NCBI GenBank assembly: GCA_964458125.1
Contig: CAYWHE010000247.1
Location: forward strand, 1 to 5,115
Reading direction: 5' to 3'
From: CAYWHE01 sp964458125
GTDB taxonomy: Bacteria; Bacteroidota; Bacteroidia; AKYH767-A; OLB10
Length of the DNA: 5,115 bases
The position numbers and the translations under genes are program-made. Position 1 is the first letter of the stretch; each line of letters starts with the position of its first letter. Under the pieces are notes generated by a model that had not been told where the DNA came from, searched no databases, and was given only the letters and a program-made list of their open reading frames with translations. This document shows positions 4,721 to 5,115 of this stretch, one piece after another.

Positions 4721-5115
4721 TCAGGTTGTTTCCAGCACCCAGGTGTCCTTACTGCCGCCGCCCTGGGATGAGTTCACCACCAGTGATCCTTCGCGCAGGG
4801 CCACACGGGTAAGCCCTCCGGGAACAATCTCAATACCTTCCGGACCGCAGAGCGCATAGGGTCTCAGGTCGATGTGCCGGGGTTTCAGCTGCCCGTTGAT
4901 GAAACACGGCGCGGTACTGAGGGACAGGACCGGTTGGGCGATATAGGAACGCGGTTCTTTTCGGATGGCGGCCTGCATGGATGCAATTTCCTCATCACTG
5001 GCGGAGGTTCCGATGAGCATACCATAACCGCCGCTTTCATTGGTTTTTTTAACCACCATGTTGTTGATGTTCTTCAGCACATACTGGCATTCATCATCAT
5101 TCCAGCATTGCAGGG
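4721..5115 (-). CDS. Circularly permuted type 2 ATP-grasp protein, C-terminal fragment
   Basis: The last 130 residues are in the window; the frame is open through the right edge, so the start lies outside and the ATG at 5080 is internal. The fragment carries hallmarks of the family (DUF404/DUF407, CP_ATPgrasp_2): VVKK (20-23), SGGYGMLIG (27-35), YIAQPVLSLSTAP (57-69), LKPRHIDLRPYAL (76-88), PGGLTRVAL (98-106) and SLVVNSSQGGGSKDTWVL (110-127). The D-L-R of HIDLRP, the Arg of LTRVA and the Asn of VNSSQGGG match the nucleotide- and metal-binding residues expected in the C-terminal half of ATP-grasp folds. These enzymes are predicted ATP-dependent carboxylate-amine ligases; the substrate is unknown. 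The usual genomic partner is an alpha-E protein, and one is found further along the same strand (472-1413). No truncation or frameshift is visible. Confidence 0.95.
   Translation of the reverse strand, partial: LQCWNDDECQYVLKNINNMVVKKTNESGGYGMLIGTSASDEEIASMQAAIRKEPRSYIAQPVLSLSTAPCFINGQLKPRHIDLRPYALCGPEGIEIVPGGLTRVALREGSLVVNSSQGGGSKDTWVLETT

Noticed and set aside
1..5115. CRISPR array, tRNA/rRNA, insertion sequence or phage module
   Set aside because: No regularly spaced short repeats, cloverleaf-like or rRNA-like sequence, transposase, integrase or phage structural motif was seen. The only direct repeats are the two 75-bp copies.

Overview
The window looks like a chromosomal segment of a Bacteroidota (Bacteroidetes) genome. 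Three things point there: a secreted protein with a type IX secretion (Por/T9SS) C-terminal sorting domain, promoter elements of the TAnnTTTG type used by the Bacteroidota primary sigma factor, and near absence of Shine-Dalgarno sequences. All coding capacity except one 89-codon gene, and possibly a clipped gene tail at the far left, lies on the minus strand.

Layout from left to right. Bases 2-55 may be the last 17 codons of a plus-strand gene. Bases 56-471 hold no convincing gene but carry two near-identical copies of a hairpin-forming repeat of about 75 bp, a degenerate heptamer array, a 12-bp palindrome and an 11-bp tandem duplication. Then come an alpha-E (DUF403) protein gene (472-1413, minus), a divergent promoter region with two similar dyads, a small uncharacterised gene (1543-1812, plus), a bidirectional terminator, rplS (ribosomal protein L19, 1858-2205, minus), trmD (tRNA m1G37 methyltransferase, 2336-3016, minus), a LVIVD-type beta-propeller protein with signal peptide and T9SS tail (3171-4598, minus), and the C-terminal 130 residues of a circularly permuted ATP-grasp protein (4721 to beyond 5115, minus).

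Two themes stand out. trmD and rplS are a widely conserved translation pair. The alpha-E protein and the circularly permuted ATP-grasp protein belong to a known but biochemically unresolved predicted peptide-ligation/amidoligase gene cluster, in which the two genes are normally adjacent, often with a transglutaminase-like protease. Here they are on the same strand but 3.3 kb apart, with the propeller gene, trmD, rplS and an opposite-strand gene between them. I found no CRISPR array, tRNA, rRNA, transposase or phage gene. I do not see firm evidence for a wholly new system. The best leads are the structured repeat pair, the split ATP-grasp/alpha-E pair and the unassigned 89-residue gene with its dyad-bearing divergent promoter region.
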